This document shows, piece after piece, positions 15,347 through 24,763 of a DNA stretch of 64,000 nucleotides (the first letter of the stretch is position 1; the number at the start of each line of letters is the position of its first letter). The DNA lies in the NCBI RefSeq assembly GCF_014467015.1, contig NZ_CP058559.1, positions 62,001-126,000 on the forward strand, read 5' to 3'. The DNA comes from Alkalicella caledoniensis (lineage in GTDB: Bacteria; Bacillota; Proteinivoracia; Proteinivoracales; Proteinivoracaceae). The position numbers and the translations under genes are program-made. The notes under the pieces are model-generated. The model was not told the DNA's origin, did no database searches, and saw nothing but the letters and a program-made list of their open reading frames with translations.

Positions 15347-15471
15347 GGTATAGAAAAAGCTCCAGTTCATTAACCAGAGCCTTGATCCAAGAATGCTGCG
15401 TTTCCTAAGATTCGAATCGATATAACGTAGGCGTATGCTACAGCATATGGTGTTCTAGGATTTTCTATACC
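15347..15471 (-). ncRNA. Putative structured RNA closed by an 11-bp stem
   Basis: The segment begins GGTATAGAAAA and ends TTTTCTATACC on either strand, giving a closing stem around ~100 bases that contain further hairpins (TATGCT-GT-AGCATA; GCTC..GTTcattAAC..GAGC; the palindrome GATTCGAATC). No coding frame fits. It lies between the HNH gene and the late regulator. It is not a tRNA although GATTCGAATC resembles a T-loop. Confidence 0.4.
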
Positions 15472-15509
15472 TTTACACCATATACTATAACACACATCCA
15501 TAGTCGCTT

Positions 15510-15938
15510 TCAGTCGCATTTAGTCGCATCTTTTATCTTCTTAACTTCTTTTATCGCCTTCCCATGGATTCGAAATACGGTGCTTCTATCATAGCCCATA
15601 GCCAAAGCAATCTCCTCCCAGTTTTTCCCGCACAGATATCTCATCTCTAACAAGAGCTGATAATTAAGGTCATCAATCTTATTTATGGTTTCTTGAATAT
15701 CTTTTTTTAGTTCCACAAGCCTGTCAATGTCAGCATTGATTTCATGCTCTAAGTCAATGACTTTCACGATGGTATTTTCCATTCTACTTTTTTCAAAGCT
15801 ACCACCAGAGATCTTTTCCTGAGTAAAGCTTGTTGTAACTTTCATTGAAAGACTTTTTAAAGTTGCTAATTGTTCAAGTTTGCTATCTATCATCTGGTCT
15901 AGCCAGATTGCTTGAGATAAATATTCCTTTGCATTCAT
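15510..15938 (-). CDS. ArpU/DUF1492-like late transcription regulator
   Basis: A 142-residue protein: N-terminal coiled coil (LDQMIDSKLEQLATLKSL ... DIDRLVELKKDIQETINKI), then a C-terminal sigma-region-4-like HTH (YLCGKNWEEIALAMGYDRSTVFRIHGKAIKEVKKI). This layout is that of DUF1492/RinA/ArpU proteins that switch on late phage genes. Its location just before the HNH/packaging/late region agrees. It shares its start base with the stop of the upstream gene. Confidence 0.85.
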   Translation of the reverse strand: MNAKEYLSQAIWLDQMIDSKLEQLATLKSLSMKVTTSFTQEKISGGSFEKSRMENTIVKVIDLEHEINADIDRLVELKKDIQETINKIDDLNYQLLLEMRYLCGKNWEEIALAMGYDRSTVFRIHGKAIKEVKKIKDATKCD

Positions 15939-16168
15939 TAGCCCACCTCCACATCATCTAACAAACCCATCTTCCCTCCGTAATAAATCTCCATTATATT
16001 TCTTTGGGTTGCAGGATCAAGAGACTTGATTCTTTTAAATACACGCTCTTGGTCTTCTAATATCTGTGCTTTCGTTTTAAAGAACCCACAACTTGTCCCT
16101 TCACACTTTTTAACTTTTAAAGCCTTACATCTACCGTTTTTATAAGCAAAGCATTCTTTTTCCATCAT
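15938..16168 (-). CDS. Small cysteine-rich phage protein
   Basis: A 76-residue protein, MEKECFAYKNGRCKALKVKKCEGTSCGFFKTKAQILEDQERVFKRIKSLD ... Four or five Cys with spacing like a small zinc knuckle (CFAYKNGRC, CEGTSC). Common in Firmicute phages and mobile elements; function unknown. The starts of both flanking genes overlap its ends, so it is translationally coupled on both sides. Confidence 0.7.
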   Translation of the reverse strand: MMEKECFAYKNGRCKALKVKKCEGTSCGFFKTKAQILEDQERVFKRIKSLDPATQRNIMEIYYGGKMGLLDDVEVG

Positions 16169-16596
16169 CACTTTTCTCCCTCTCTTTCCTTACATTCATT
16201 TGAAAAATATCTAATTGGAATGTTCCATCTTTTAGCTTTCTTTATCTCTACAGCCATGCCAGGTGATACTCTATCTCCAAAGACCCAAACTTCATGGCAT
16301 TTACCAAGTAGCACCAGACCCATATCAATTCCTAGCTGTCTTTCCTTTGGATCTCCTTCCTCGAGGAACTGTGGGTACATAAGATGGGTAATAATTGGTA
16401 CTGCATTTTGAGTAGCTGCAAATCTCCCGTACCTTCTTGCCTTTAGAATGTTCCCTTCTATATCCCCTGCAAAGGGACTGCAGATAAACACGATCTTTTT
16501 CTTCCTCTTAACCTTTTCTTCTTTTTCTATATTTGTAAAGGCTTCATAAACCGTTGGGTCATGATAACCTTCAGCATTAAATTTATTTACACTCAT
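16168..16596 (-). CDS. Nucleoside deoxyribosyltransferase-like (DUF7768-type) protein
   Basis: A 142-residue protein with a Rossmann-like core: KKKIVFICSPFAGDIEGNILKARRYGRFAATQNAVPIITHLMYPQFL ... GIDMGLVLLGKCHEVWVFGDRVSPGMAVEIKKAKRWNIPIRYF. The ICSPF start and GMAVEI...A motif resemble the nucleoside 2-deoxyribosyltransferase superfamily, which would point to nucleotide salvage or base modification, but catalytic function here is not proved. It overlaps the helicase gene by 4 bases. Confidence 0.75.
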   Translation of the reverse strand: MSVNKFNAEGYHDPTVYEAFTNIEKEEKVKRKKKIVFICSPFAGDIEGNILKARRYGRFAATQNAVPIITHLMYPQFLEEGDPKERQLGIDMGLVLLGKCHEVWVFGDRVSPGMAVEIKKAKRWNIPIRYFSNECKEREGEK

Positions 16597-17987
16597 TTGC
16601 TTTCTCCTCCATTCTTATTGAGTTTCATTCTGACCTTCACTGCTTCAATCAAAGCTTTCTGGCCAGTCTCTTTATTATCGAGAGCCTGCATGACTCTTTC
16701 ATCGATAGTCAGCTTGGTTAAAATATGGTTGATGATGACCGTATGCCTTTGCCCTTGGCGCCACAGTCTGGCATTGGCCTGTTGGTATAGCTCAAGGCTC
16801 CAGGTAACACCAAACCAGATGATAGTGCAACCTCCCGATTGAAGATTCAGTCCATGTCCAGCAGAAGCTGGATGGCAAAGGGCAATCGTCATTTCTCCCC
16901 GATTCCATTTGGCAATGTCTCCTGAGGTATTAATCTCTTCAGCTTCAAAACGCTTTCTAATGCGATCCCTTTCATGTCTGAAGCCATAGTAAATGAGGAC
17001 TGGCTTGCCATTGGCCGCTTCGATTAAATCCTCTAGCGCATCCAGCTTACGATCATGGATGTGCTGCACATCACCGTACTCGTCATAGACAGCGCCGCCT
17101 GACATTTGCAGGAGCTTATTTGAAAGGACTGCTGCATTGGCAGCATCCACATCACTTTCCTCTAAAGGTAACAGTAGATCTCTTTCTAGCTTTCGATAAA
17201 GGCTCATCTCTTTATCTGAGAGCTCTACTTCAATTTTGTTAAATATAATTTCCGGCATTTTCAAATACTCAAGAGCTTTCATACTAATACAGATATCAGA
17301 AATCTTATTATAGATTTTATCTTCCGCATCATCGTTTAAGGCATAGTCTGTTGGGATGCCTCCATTGATGTACTTTTGTGGGTGGAAGTATCGTCCTCGA
17401 TAACCGCTAAAAGTCCCTCCAAGTCTCTCCCCACAATCTAAAAGATAAATCTGACTCCAAATATCTAATAGCCCATTGGGAGCTGGGGTTCCAGTCAGCC
17501 CAACAATCCTTTTGATCTTATGCCTAACTTTCTTAAGTGCTTTGAACCGCTTGGCTGAAGGAGACTTAAAACTCGAAAGCTCATCAATGATGACCATATC
17601 AAAGGGCCAGTCATTTTTATATAAGTCTACAAGCCAAGGAACATTTTCTCTGTTGATGGTATAGATATCTGCCTTTTTATAAAGGGCCATAGTTCGCTCC
17701 TTCTGATTACCGAGGACCTTCGATATCGTTAATCCCTTTAGATGATCCCATTTTCTTACTTCATCCAGCCAAGTAGTGCTGGCCACTCGAAGAGGTGCAA
17801 TCACCAGTACCTTCGATACTTCAAACCGGTCATGAAGTAGATCTACTAATGCCGTCAGTGTTATAACACTCTTTCCAAGTCCCATATCCAGGAATAACCC
17901 TGCCGATGGATTCTCCAAAATGAACTGGGTGCAGTGGACCTGGTATTCATGGGGTTTGTAAACTTCTCTGGCTTCCTGCAATCCCAT
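16593..17987 (-). CDS. SNF2-family DNA helicase/translocase
   Basis: A 464-residue SF2 ATPase: Walker A DMGLGKSVI, motif II IIDELSSFKS (DE box), motif III GLTGTPAPNG, and motif VI QANARLWRQGQ, the SNF2-type arginine finger. Phage SNF2 proteins of this size travel with VRR-NUC and DNA polymerase genes and probably assist replication or recombination. The ATG at 17987 has AGGAGGTG upstream; the GTG at 17996 overlaps it. The gene overlaps the VRR-NUC gene by about 40 bases. Confidence 0.94.
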   Translation of the reverse strand: MGLQEAREVYKPHEYQVHCTQFILENPSAGLFLDMGLGKSVITLTALVDLLHDRFEVSKVLVIAPLRVASTTWLDEVRKWDHLKGLTISKVLGNQKERTMALYKKADIYTINRENVPWLVDLYKNDWPFDMVIIDELSSFKSPSAKRFKALKKVRHKIKRIVGLTGTPAPNGLLDIWSQIYLLDCGERLGGTFSGYRGRYFHPQKYINGGIPTDYALNDDAEDKIYNKISDICISMKALEYLKMPEIIFNKIEVELSDKEMSLYRKLERDLLLPLEESDVDAANAAVLSNKLLQMSGGAVYDEYGDVQHIHDRKLDALEDLIEAANGKPVLIYYGFRHERDRIRKRFEAEEINTSGDIAKWNRGEMTIALCHPASAGHGLNLQSGGCTIIWFGVTWSLELYQQANARLWRQGQRHTVIINHILTKLTIDERVMQALDNKETGQKALIEAVKVRMKLNKNGGESK

Positions 17988-18252
17988 CCACCACACCTCC
18001 TATATCTTCCGGGCTATCTAAGCAATACACCAAAAACCCTAGCGACTCCAGCTCATCTTTTCGCTTTATCTGATTGGGCCTCATCTTCTTGCCAGGAGCC
18101 TTCACTTCAACAAATCCTATCTTTCCAAAAGGCATGAGCACCAGCCGGTCAGGCACACCATTTATTCCAGGGGAGATAAACTTAAAAGCTCTACCACCCC
18201 TTCTTTTCACTTCTTTTACGAGCATCAGCTCCAGTTCTTTTTCCGTCATCAT
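17947..18252 (-). CDS. VRR-NUC domain nuclease
   Basis: A 101-residue PD-(D/E)XK nuclease: the GINGVPDRLVLMPFGKIGFVEVKAPGKKMRPNQ core shows the catalytic D of PD and ExK, and ends with Gln, as in stand-alone phage VRR-NUC proteins (Holliday-junction-type activity in relatives). It overlaps the SNF2 gene downstream. Upstream lies the GTAATTA repeat region. Confidence 0.94.
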   Translation of the reverse strand: MMTEKELELMLVKEVKRRGGRAFKFISPGINGVPDRLVLMPFGKIGFVEVKAPGKKMRPNQIKRKDELESLGFLVYCLDSPEDIGGVVDGIAGSQRSLQTP

Positions 18253-18284
18253 TTATCGCCACCCTCCATCTTAAAAGGTCGATT

Positions 18285-18560
18285 ACTTTCCACGATTTTT
18301 TTCTTTGTAATTAAGTCTGTAATTATCTCTGTAATTAAGGGGTTAAAAACTCTTACGCGCGTATACCAGCGTAATTAGGTCATTATTAGTATTAATTACT
18401 TACTTCTTACTCTATTGGTTATTCTTAATTACATAATTACAAATAGCTCTTAACCCCTTGTGATTACAGACTTTTTGGCTGTAATTAAAAATTGTAATTA
18501 TCTTTTTTCTCATTACGCCCGTTACAAGTCACTGTCATTTGACCCCTGTTCTCTTGTAAT
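18285..18560. repeat. Cluster of GTAATTA repeats between VapE and VRR-NUC
   Basis: About ten copies of GTAATTA or its complement TAATTAC fall in ~270 bases, e.g. in tgtaattaagt, tgtaattatc, cataattacaaa, ctgtaattaaa. The block also holds an inverted pair AAGGGGTTAA (18337-) / TTAACCCCTT (18449-). No gene fits. Iterons in a replication module suggest an origin or a regulator-binding array. Confidence 0.6.
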
Positions 18561-20987
18561 TAAATCTTCCTCTCCATTACGCACCCGACAGAAGGTCTTT
18601 TGATTACCGTATAAAGGAAACCTAGTTTGACCTTGCTTGTTTCCGGTGTAACTTTCCCAGCTGCCGATTCGCATCAGAACACCGATGATTTCATATGAAT
18701 CCTGACGTCTTAAGTTAGTCTTATCCTTTCCAAGACACTCACACCAAATCTCATGGACGCAGACTTTGTCTCTTCTTTTTTTCCCTACCGGCATCTCTGA
18801 TCCAAATTCACTCTGCCCTGCTAAAAAGCTTCTTCGTTCATAAAGATCCATGTTATCCCAGTTTTCAGGAAGCAAGGTATCCAGGTAATCTCTAATTAAA
18901 CCTTCTCTGTCATCGGCTTCCATTGCATCTCTTTGTTCTTCAAGGGCCATGAGTTCTTCATCGCCTTTTAGTATCATGTCTTCACCGTCTTTATATCTAG
19001 CAAGAGCCTCTGCCCAAATCTGATCCACGTCTTGTATATTCCAGACACTTTTTTTACCACCACTTACCCTTACCGGCCAGAATCTTCTATTACCTGTGAT
19101 GTCTCTTAAGAAACCGCTGATGTTATTGGTGCTTCCCACAATAATGCACTGTCTTGGATGGTTCTCTACATTCACACCATAACTGTGTCTAAACTTATCA
19201 TCTGTTCTGGTAATAAAAGACTTAACCGTCTCTACATCTATCTTTCTAAGACCTGCCAGCTCTCCTAGCTCTAATATCCAGTAACCTTGTAGCTTTTCTG
19301 CACCTGCTTTATCTCTCATATCCGATACTGTTAAACTGTCAGAAAACCATGCACCGCCTAGCTTTGCGAAGAAGGTGGATTTCCCAATTCCCTGGGGTCC
19401 ATTTAAAACTAAGATGTAGTCAAACTTTGTACCCGGCTCATAAATTCTTGCTACCGCTGCCACTAAAGTCTTTCTCATAACAGCCCTTGTGTATTTGTTA
19501 TCTTCTGCACCTAGATAGTCGATCAGAAGCCTATCCACTCTCTCATTTCCGTCCCAAACAGGTAGCTGGTTTAGGTAATCCTTGATAGGGTGAAACACCC
19601 GCTCGGATGCAGCGGTCAGTAGTGCATCTTTAATCTTTGATGGAGACCAGATGCCGTAGTGTCTGTCAAAATACATCCGTAGATTGGCAAGGTCCGCATC
19701 GTTCCAACCGTCCTTCACCTGCTCCCATGGTAACTTTCCATTGACATCCATCAGGTGCTTCATCTGGTTATATGCGATGCCTTGAAGTCTTGGGTCAAAG
19801 CGCATGATGGTTAAGATGTTGGTGGGTGTATCTTTTACACTTCCGTTTTTATTAAGATCCAGTGACAGCTGCCAAGATAGGTCATCCTCACTCTCATCTG
19901 TTTCAGTTTCTTGACCTTCCCTTTCACCCTTTGGCTCTCCATTAAATTCTTCTCTTAACTCTTCCTCTCGCTCTTTTGCCAGCTGGGCCCTCACCCTTTC
20001 ATCCTGGGTACAGAACTCTTGCATGGCCTTAAAGGATGGTAGTTGTTTTTTCTCATCAGCATCTTCATCAAGCTCCCCAAACTTATGGATCCGAACTAAA
20101 TCAAATGCGTTACACAGTTTACCGCAGGCAGGGTCTGTAGCATGATGGGAATAAGCATAGCGATTGTTGTAAATTACCACACCTGCAGTAGAATCCGCTG
20201 GAATGTAGTCATAGCGCTCCGGCATCACACTGGGTGTGTAAACTTCGGATAAATACACTTCAATCGCTTCTTCTAATGAATAAGCCCTGCAAAATGCTCC
20301 GATCATACCATCCTTCTTTAATGGATCTGCTTGTTTTTGCATCAGCTTTTGAAGTAGTGTTGTCTCCCTTGATGATACTGGCCAACTTGAAGAGTCCTGC
20401 CAGTTCTCATACAGCTCCAAAATAGTATCAGGATTTAATAAATCCCCTTCAATAATTCTAAAAAAGTATTCTCCATCAGATGATGTGCTGGGCCAGTACA
20501 TTAAACGATTGGGTTCATAGGTGGTGTCATCGAAGACCTCGATATCAATTTCCTTTGCAATTTTTCTACTGATAGCCTGATACTCATCTGCACTGACTGG
20601 TCTTGCTAATGGAATGATCAGTCTGAGCCTTGGCTTTTCCTTTGTGTGTTTATGGGTGGAGTAAATACAGCAGGTATATCCATAGAGAAGCTCAATATTT
20701 TCTGCAATCTCTACTGCGTCCTTTCCATGGTCCATATCTAGGGTTAGCATAGACCTGTGGATGATACTTTCCTTTCTCCGTCTTCCGTCCTTAAGCTTTC
20801 CAGCTACAAATCCCCCTACATCTTTGATGTTGTCTTGCTGGTACTTTTTCATCTTGCGATACTCTTCCTGAGTTTCGCTGGTAACCGTAGTCTGGGAGAG
20901 CTTTTTTGTAAACTCTTCCCATGAGACGGTCTTTTCTTTCCAAACTTTATCTTTACGGCTATTGCCGGTTGATATAATAAATTTCAT
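18522..20987 (-). CDS. VapE-like primase-helicase (virulence-associated E)
   Basis: An 821-residue protein. The N-terminal ~230 residues resemble the primase-polymerase-like domain of such phage proteins (LTLDMDHGKDAVEIAENIELLYGYTCCIYSTHKHTKEKPRLRLIIPL). The middle is an acidic linker (~350-385). The C-terminal VapE domain has Walker A GPQGIGKSTFF and Walker B-like YWILELGELAGLRK, followed by GSTNN (sensor). It is the main replication initiation/unwinding protein of the prophage. A strong AAGGAGG precedes the start. Confidence 0.93.
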   Translation of the reverse strand: MKFIISTGNSRKDKVWKEKTVSWEEFTKKLSQTTVTSETQEEYRKMKKYQQDNIKDVGGFVAGKLKDGRRRKESIIHRSMLTLDMDHGKDAVEIAENIELLYGYTCCIYSTHKHTKEKPRLRLIIPLARPVSADEYQAISRKIAKEIDIEVFDDTTYEPNRLMYWPSTSSDGEYFFRIIEGDLLNPDTILELYENWQDSSSWPVSSRETTLLQKLMQKQADPLKKDGMIGAFCRAYSLEEAIEVYLSEVYTPSVMPERYDYIPADSTAGVVIYNNRYAYSHHATDPACGKLCNAFDLVRIHKFGELDEDADEKKQLPSFKAMQEFCTQDERVRAQLAKEREEELREEFNGEPKGEREGQETETDESEDDLSWQLSLDLNKNGSVKDTPTNILTIMRFDPRLQGIAYNQMKHLMDVNGKLPWEQVKDGWNDADLANLRMYFDRHYGIWSPSKIKDALLTAASERVFHPIKDYLNQLPVWDGNERVDRLLIDYLGAEDNKYTRAVMRKTLVAAVARIYEPGTKFDYILVLNGPQGIGKSTFFAKLGGAWFSDSLTVSDMRDKAGAEKLQGYWILELGELAGLRKIDVETVKSFITRTDDKFRHSYGVNVENHPRQCIIVGSTNNISGFLRDITGNRRFWPVRVSGGKKSVWNIQDVDQIWAEALARYKDGEDMILKGDEELMALEEQRDAMEADDREGLIRDYLDTLLPENWDNMDLYERRSFLAGQSEFGSEMPVGKKRRDKVCVHEIWCECLGKDKTNLRRQDSYEIIGVLMRIGSWESYTGNKQGQTRFPLYGNQKTFCRVRNGEEDLITREQGSNDSDL

Positions 20988-21040
20988 GGCGTCCTCCTTT
21001 ACTTCAACTTGTCTTTATCAGGAATTGGACTTCCTTGGTA

Positions 21041-22996
21041 CTAATCTTTCTGGTAGAAATCACATTCATAGCCATCAGCTGCTAGTGGTAGCCCTTTCGC
21101 CCATGCTGGTGCAATTCCCATGATTTCACAGACTTTCTCAACCGATGATTTTCCATTTGGAACTTCACAAATCACCTCATCATGGACATGAGCGACAATC
21201 TTAAATCCTGCTTCATCAAGCCTTAGCAATGCATGAGCTAAAATATCTCTGGCTGTTGCCTGTACGATATTCTCTACAATTTTGGGTCCATAGGTTTCTA
21301 TCCGTTCCCACTTTCTTGTAGTACCAATGCCTTCATAGGTCAGACCTTCACGACCAAATTTATTAAGGGCAAGCTTTGGTTTCACATAAACCAGATCCCG
21401 GCCTGATGGCAATGTCACAAAGAGCATGCCGCTTTTACAGTTAAACAAGATCCCATGGGTTCGGGTTTTTGTTCTTTCTTTGACGGCTGTGATGGCTGCC
21501 CTATCAATGTCCCACCAAAACTGAACAATTCTTGGATTAGCATTTCTCCAGTTGTCAATTAATCCTTGAAGTTCGTATTCTTCAACTCCCATCTCTAAAG
21601 CTCCCATAGATTTCAATGCACCTACTCCTCCACCATAACCACAAGCAAGCTCTGAAACCTTCCCCTTTTGTCTTAAGGGACTGCCTTTTTTGACTTCCTC
21701 AATGGGCACATGAAACATCATGGAGGCAGAAGCTTCGTAGATTTTCCCGTGAGAGGCGAATACCTCTATGCGCCACTTCTCCCCAGCAAGCCAAGAGATG
21801 ACTCTTGCTTCTATGGCTGAGAAGTCAGCTACGATAAAACGATGGTCTTTTTTGGGGACAAAGGCGGTTCTAATGAGCTCTGATAAGACTCCTGGTGTGT
21901 TTCCAAAGAGTAGATCGATATCTTCAAATCGGCCTTCCTTCACCAGATCTCTGGCAAGCTTTAAGTCAGGTAAGTGATTCTGTGGTAGATTTTGCACCTG
22001 AACTAAGCGCCCTGCCCATCTTCCTGTTCTATTGGCTCCATAAAACTGTAGCAGTCCATGAACTCTTCCATCAGAACATACAGCTCTCTCGATGGCTTCA
22101 TATTTTTTAACACTGGTCTTTGCCATAAGAAGCCTTAGTTTAAGCGCTTCTTCTACCTCTCCCTCTGTTTCATCCACCAGCTCCTTGACATTCTTTTTTG
22201 ATAAACTTTCCACTTCTACTCCACGTTCTGATAGCCAGGTCTTTAGCTGAGCTACAGAGTTTGGATTTTCTAGACCCGTTAATTCATAGGCCTTTTCTGT
22301 TGCTACTACAGTAAACTGCCTGTCACAGGAAATGGCCTGCATCACAAAATCCATATCTACCTCAAAGCCTCGGTCGTTGATGCGCTGATCCAATTCATAA
22401 AGGGCTTGTTCAGTTTCCCGTATAGGGTAGTCTTTAATCCTTTCTCTTATAGCCAGTTCCACTTCAACATCTCGGATGTTGTACTGTTTAAATAGCTCCC
22501 ATTTCTCCGGTGCATCTGATGGCAGGTTTCTTTCCCTTCCCCCATTGGCTGCAGTGGGTTTACACGGTAGACAGAAGTATCGAATCAGTGCTTTTCCTTC
22601 TGTCATCTTCTGTTCTTTTAGGTTTAGTACTTTTGCTACCCCCTCCAGGTGGAGAGGAAGTCCAAGCATTGCTGCCTGAACCTCACTGCATCTCCACGAA
22701 GATGGGTCAAGGTAGATTTCTTTACCAAGTTTCTTTGTTAAATACCTCATAAGGGCTACTCTCTCAAAGTTGGCATTAAATGCGGTCTTGATAACCTTTG
22801 GGTTCTGAAGTGCATCCAAAATCTCTGTGCTAAGGCTATCCCCACTGGCTAGATCAATAAGTTTAACTGGCTCACAGTCTATGCTGTAAGCAAAGAGTAG
22901 TATGTCAAAATTAGGGCTGTCGGTGTAGCGGTAAACGCCACACTTACCAAGGTCAATATCTGAAAATGTCTCAATATCAACGCTCATTACTTTCAT
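21041..22996 (-). CDS. Phage DNA polymerase, family A
   Basis: A 651-residue polymerase. The 3'-5' exonuclease opens with SVDIETFSDIDL (DxE). Polymerase motif A is VADFSAIEARVISWLAG, the O-helix region is RQKGKVSELACGYGGG, and motif C is HVHDEVICEV. Shorter than bacterial Pol I because the 5' nuclease is lacking, as in other phage enzymes. Next to the ssDNA-binding DUF2815 and DUF2800 genes. Confidence 0.96.
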   Translation of the reverse strand: MKVMSVDIETFSDIDLGKCGVYRYTDSPNFDILLFAYSIDCEPVKLIDLASGDSLSTEILDALQNPKVIKTAFNANFERVALMRYLTKKLGKEIYLDPSSWRCSEVQAAMLGLPLHLEGVAKVLNLKEQKMTEGKALIRYFCLPCKPTAANGGRERNLPSDAPEKWELFKQYNIRDVEVELAIRERIKDYPIRETEQALYELDQRINDRGFEVDMDFVMQAISCDRQFTVVATEKAYELTGLENPNSVAQLKTWLSERGVEVESLSKKNVKELVDETEGEVEEALKLRLLMAKTSVKKYEAIERAVCSDGRVHGLLQFYGANRTGRWAGRLVQVQNLPQNHLPDLKLARDLVKEGRFEDIDLLFGNTPGVLSELIRTAFVPKKDHRFIVADFSAIEARVISWLAGEKWRIEVFASHGKIYEASASMMFHVPIEEVKKGSPLRQKGKVSELACGYGGGVGALKSMGALEMGVEEYELQGLIDNWRNANPRIVQFWWDIDRAAITAVKERTKTRTHGILFNCKSGMLFVTLPSGRDLVYVKPKLALNKFGREGLTYEGIGTTRKWERIETYGPKIVENIVQATARDILAHALLRLDEAGFKIVAHVHDEVICEVPNGKSSVEKVCEIMGIAPAWAKGLPLAADGYECDFYQKD

Positions 22997-23038
22997 GGCA
23001 TTACCGCCCTCCTTCCTATTAATGATTGTTCTTTACCT

Positions 23039-23572
23039 TTAAGATAAAAAGTCATCGTCTTCTTCAATCTGGAACTCGTCTTCAGCTCTCGTCATACCGC
23101 CTAAAGGTTCACCATCCCTTAGCTTCTGTGCATTACCAAGGCCTGCGGCGATTCCACGGTTTCCGTTGACATTAAAAGCGTAGAAATTGATGCTGACCTT
23201 ACCGTAGCAGCCACTATAGACTTCACTTCTATCGATGATGGTTTGAAGTTTTGCATCTACAATCTGCGGAGCATTCTTTGAATTTGTGTTGATGAAGTAG
23301 GCATCTGCATAATTAGGATCATCAGGCCTATCAATATCTCCATCACGAAGAGGTGTCTTTAAATTGGTTGGCACCTTCCCTCCAAACTTAGCTGCCCCCT
23401 CTTTCTTGGCTTCCTCAATGGCTTTTAAAACCATGTTGATTGTTCTCTTATCACTCTTAGGGATAATAACTGATACGCTGTACTTAGGGTCTGAACCATT
23501 GATGCTCTTTGGTTCAAACAAATTCACGAAACTAAATCTTCCTGCAACAACAACTCTTGTATTTTTACTCAT
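23039..23572 (-). CDS. DUF2815 single-strand DNA-binding-like protein
   Basis: A 177-residue protein starting MSKNTRVVVAGRFSFVNLFEPKSINGSDPKYSVSVIIPKSDK, the DUF2815 signature; the acidic tail (EDEFQIEEDDDFLS) is typical of ssDNA-binding proteins that recruit partners. It lies between the DNA polymerase and the DUF2800 gene. The start is at the ATG with AAGGAGG (23572); the frame extends 12 codons upstream without support. Confidence 0.9.
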   Translation of the reverse strand: MSKNTRVVVAGRFSFVNLFEPKSINGSDPKYSVSVIIPKSDKRTINMVLKAIEEAKKEGAAKFGGKVPTNLKTPLRDGDIDRPDDPNYADAYFINTNSKNAPQIVDAKLQTIIDRSEVYSGCYGKVSINFYAFNVNGNRGIAAGLGNAQKLRDGEPLGGMTRAEDEFQIEEDDDFLS

Positions 23573-23626
23573 AATCTTTTCCTCCTTAAATTTGGCTCTC
23601 TTGAGCATTTCATTGTTATTAACTAA

Positions 23627-24763
23627 TTAATTTTCCACTTGAAACTCTGCTTCAATAGGCTCTATGGCTTCACGCTTGTCCGTCTCAGGGACAAGGGCCA
23701 ATTTACCCTTTGGCTTTTCTACATAATCCCCTAAGATATCTTTGAACTTTTTCTTGCCCATGAGCTTTTCCATCTCTGTAATGCTAATCAGGGATTGTTT
23801 AAAGATGTCGGTGTATCCAGCTTCTTTTGCCTTTTCTGCTACTACATCTTCATCTGCATATTTTCTTCTGGTCCTTCCTTCCACCAGCTTGAACCCTGCC
23901 CATTGTTTCCCTTCGTTGATGGCAAGGGCTGTGGCGTAGGTATAAATATCACTGGCCCATTTAGAAAGCTCATCTGCAAGGCCTATGATTTCAGCGACCT
24001 CTTCATCTAGAAGAAGGGCTGGATCTTGAAACTCATACTTTAAAAGCTCTAAATTCTTTACAGCTCTGGCCCGGCATTGATTTCGTGCCCGGCAGAAGCG
24101 GCAATGATCTCCTGCGCAAAACTCACCATCTCCGTTACTGGCAAGAAGCGCCTTTGGCTTTAACTCCTGCTCTGCCCAGTTAAGAAGTTCATCTACAGTA
24201 ACTTCATAAGTTGAGAAGTTATCTACCCTTGGCTGAATGATTGTCATGGACACTTTTTCAATGTCATAGAGCATTTCAAATAGAGATAGGGCTCCTAGTG
24301 CATAGAGCATCATTTGGGGATTTTTTTCAGCTGACACCACCACACCACGACCATATTTCAGGTCAATCACATGAAGTGTTCCGTTCCCTACAACGACTAG
24401 GTCACCGGTGCCAAAGCCTTCTGGCACATAATCACTAAAGTCCAGTTTCTGTTCGATAAGGATCTGTAGGTCCTGACATTCTTCCTTGGCATTTTCTATA
24501 ATTCCGAGGCAGTACTCCACATATAGGTCTGTCATTTCATCCATCTCATCTGAGTGAAATTTACTGGTAGGTTTTTTTGAGCGCATTTTCAGGGCTTTCT
24601 TTAACTTGTGCTCCGCCAGATCATGAGCCGCTGTACCCTCTTCTGCAAAGATGCTGGTCTCATTAGGAAACTGCTGTTCTAAAAGGGCTGAGGGTGTACA
24701 GTCCATCCACCGGTGGGCACCTGATGCTGACAGAACAGAGTGTGCATTATATGAACCACTCAC
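23627..24763 (-). CDS. DUF2800 protein, PD-(D/E)XK exonuclease-like
   Basis: A 378-residue protein starting HSVLSASGAHRWMDCTPSALLEQQFPNETSIFAEEGTAAHDLAEHKLKK. The nuclease core contains GTGDLVVVGNGTLHVIDLKYGRG (D...DxK). A Cys cluster (CAGDHCRFCRARNQCRA) would bind an Fe-S cluster, as in AddB/Cas4-like nucleases. It probably supplies recombination nuclease activity. The start overlaps the upstream gene by 4 bases. Confidence 0.92.
   Translation of the reverse strand: MSGSYNAHSVLSASGAHRWMDCTPSALLEQQFPNETSIFAEEGTAAHDLAEHKLKKALKMRSKKPTSKFHSDEMDEMTDLYVEYCLGIIENAKEECQDLQILIEQKLDFSDYVPEGFGTGDLVVVGNGTLHVIDLKYGRGVVVSAEKNPQMMLYALGALSLFEMLYDIEKVSMTIIQPRVDNFSTYEVTVDELLNWAEQELKPKALLASNGDGEFCAGDHCRFCRARNQCRARAVKNLELLKYEFQDPALLLDEEVAEIIGLADELSKWASDIYTYATALAINEGKQWAGFKLVEGRTRRKYADEDVVAEKAKEAGYTDIFKQSLISITEMEKLMGKKKFKDILGDYVEKPKGKLALVPETDKREAIEPIEAEFQVEN

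Noticed and set aside
15347-15471. tRNA gene suggested by GATTCGAATC
   Set aside because: The T-loop-like palindrome is not followed by an acceptor stem at the right distance, the segment is too long, and no anticodon arm forms on either strand.
18285-18560. CRISPR array suggested by dense repeats
   Set aside because: Units are 7 bases, irregularly spaced and in both orientations; no 25-40 base repeats with uniform spacers and no cas genes.
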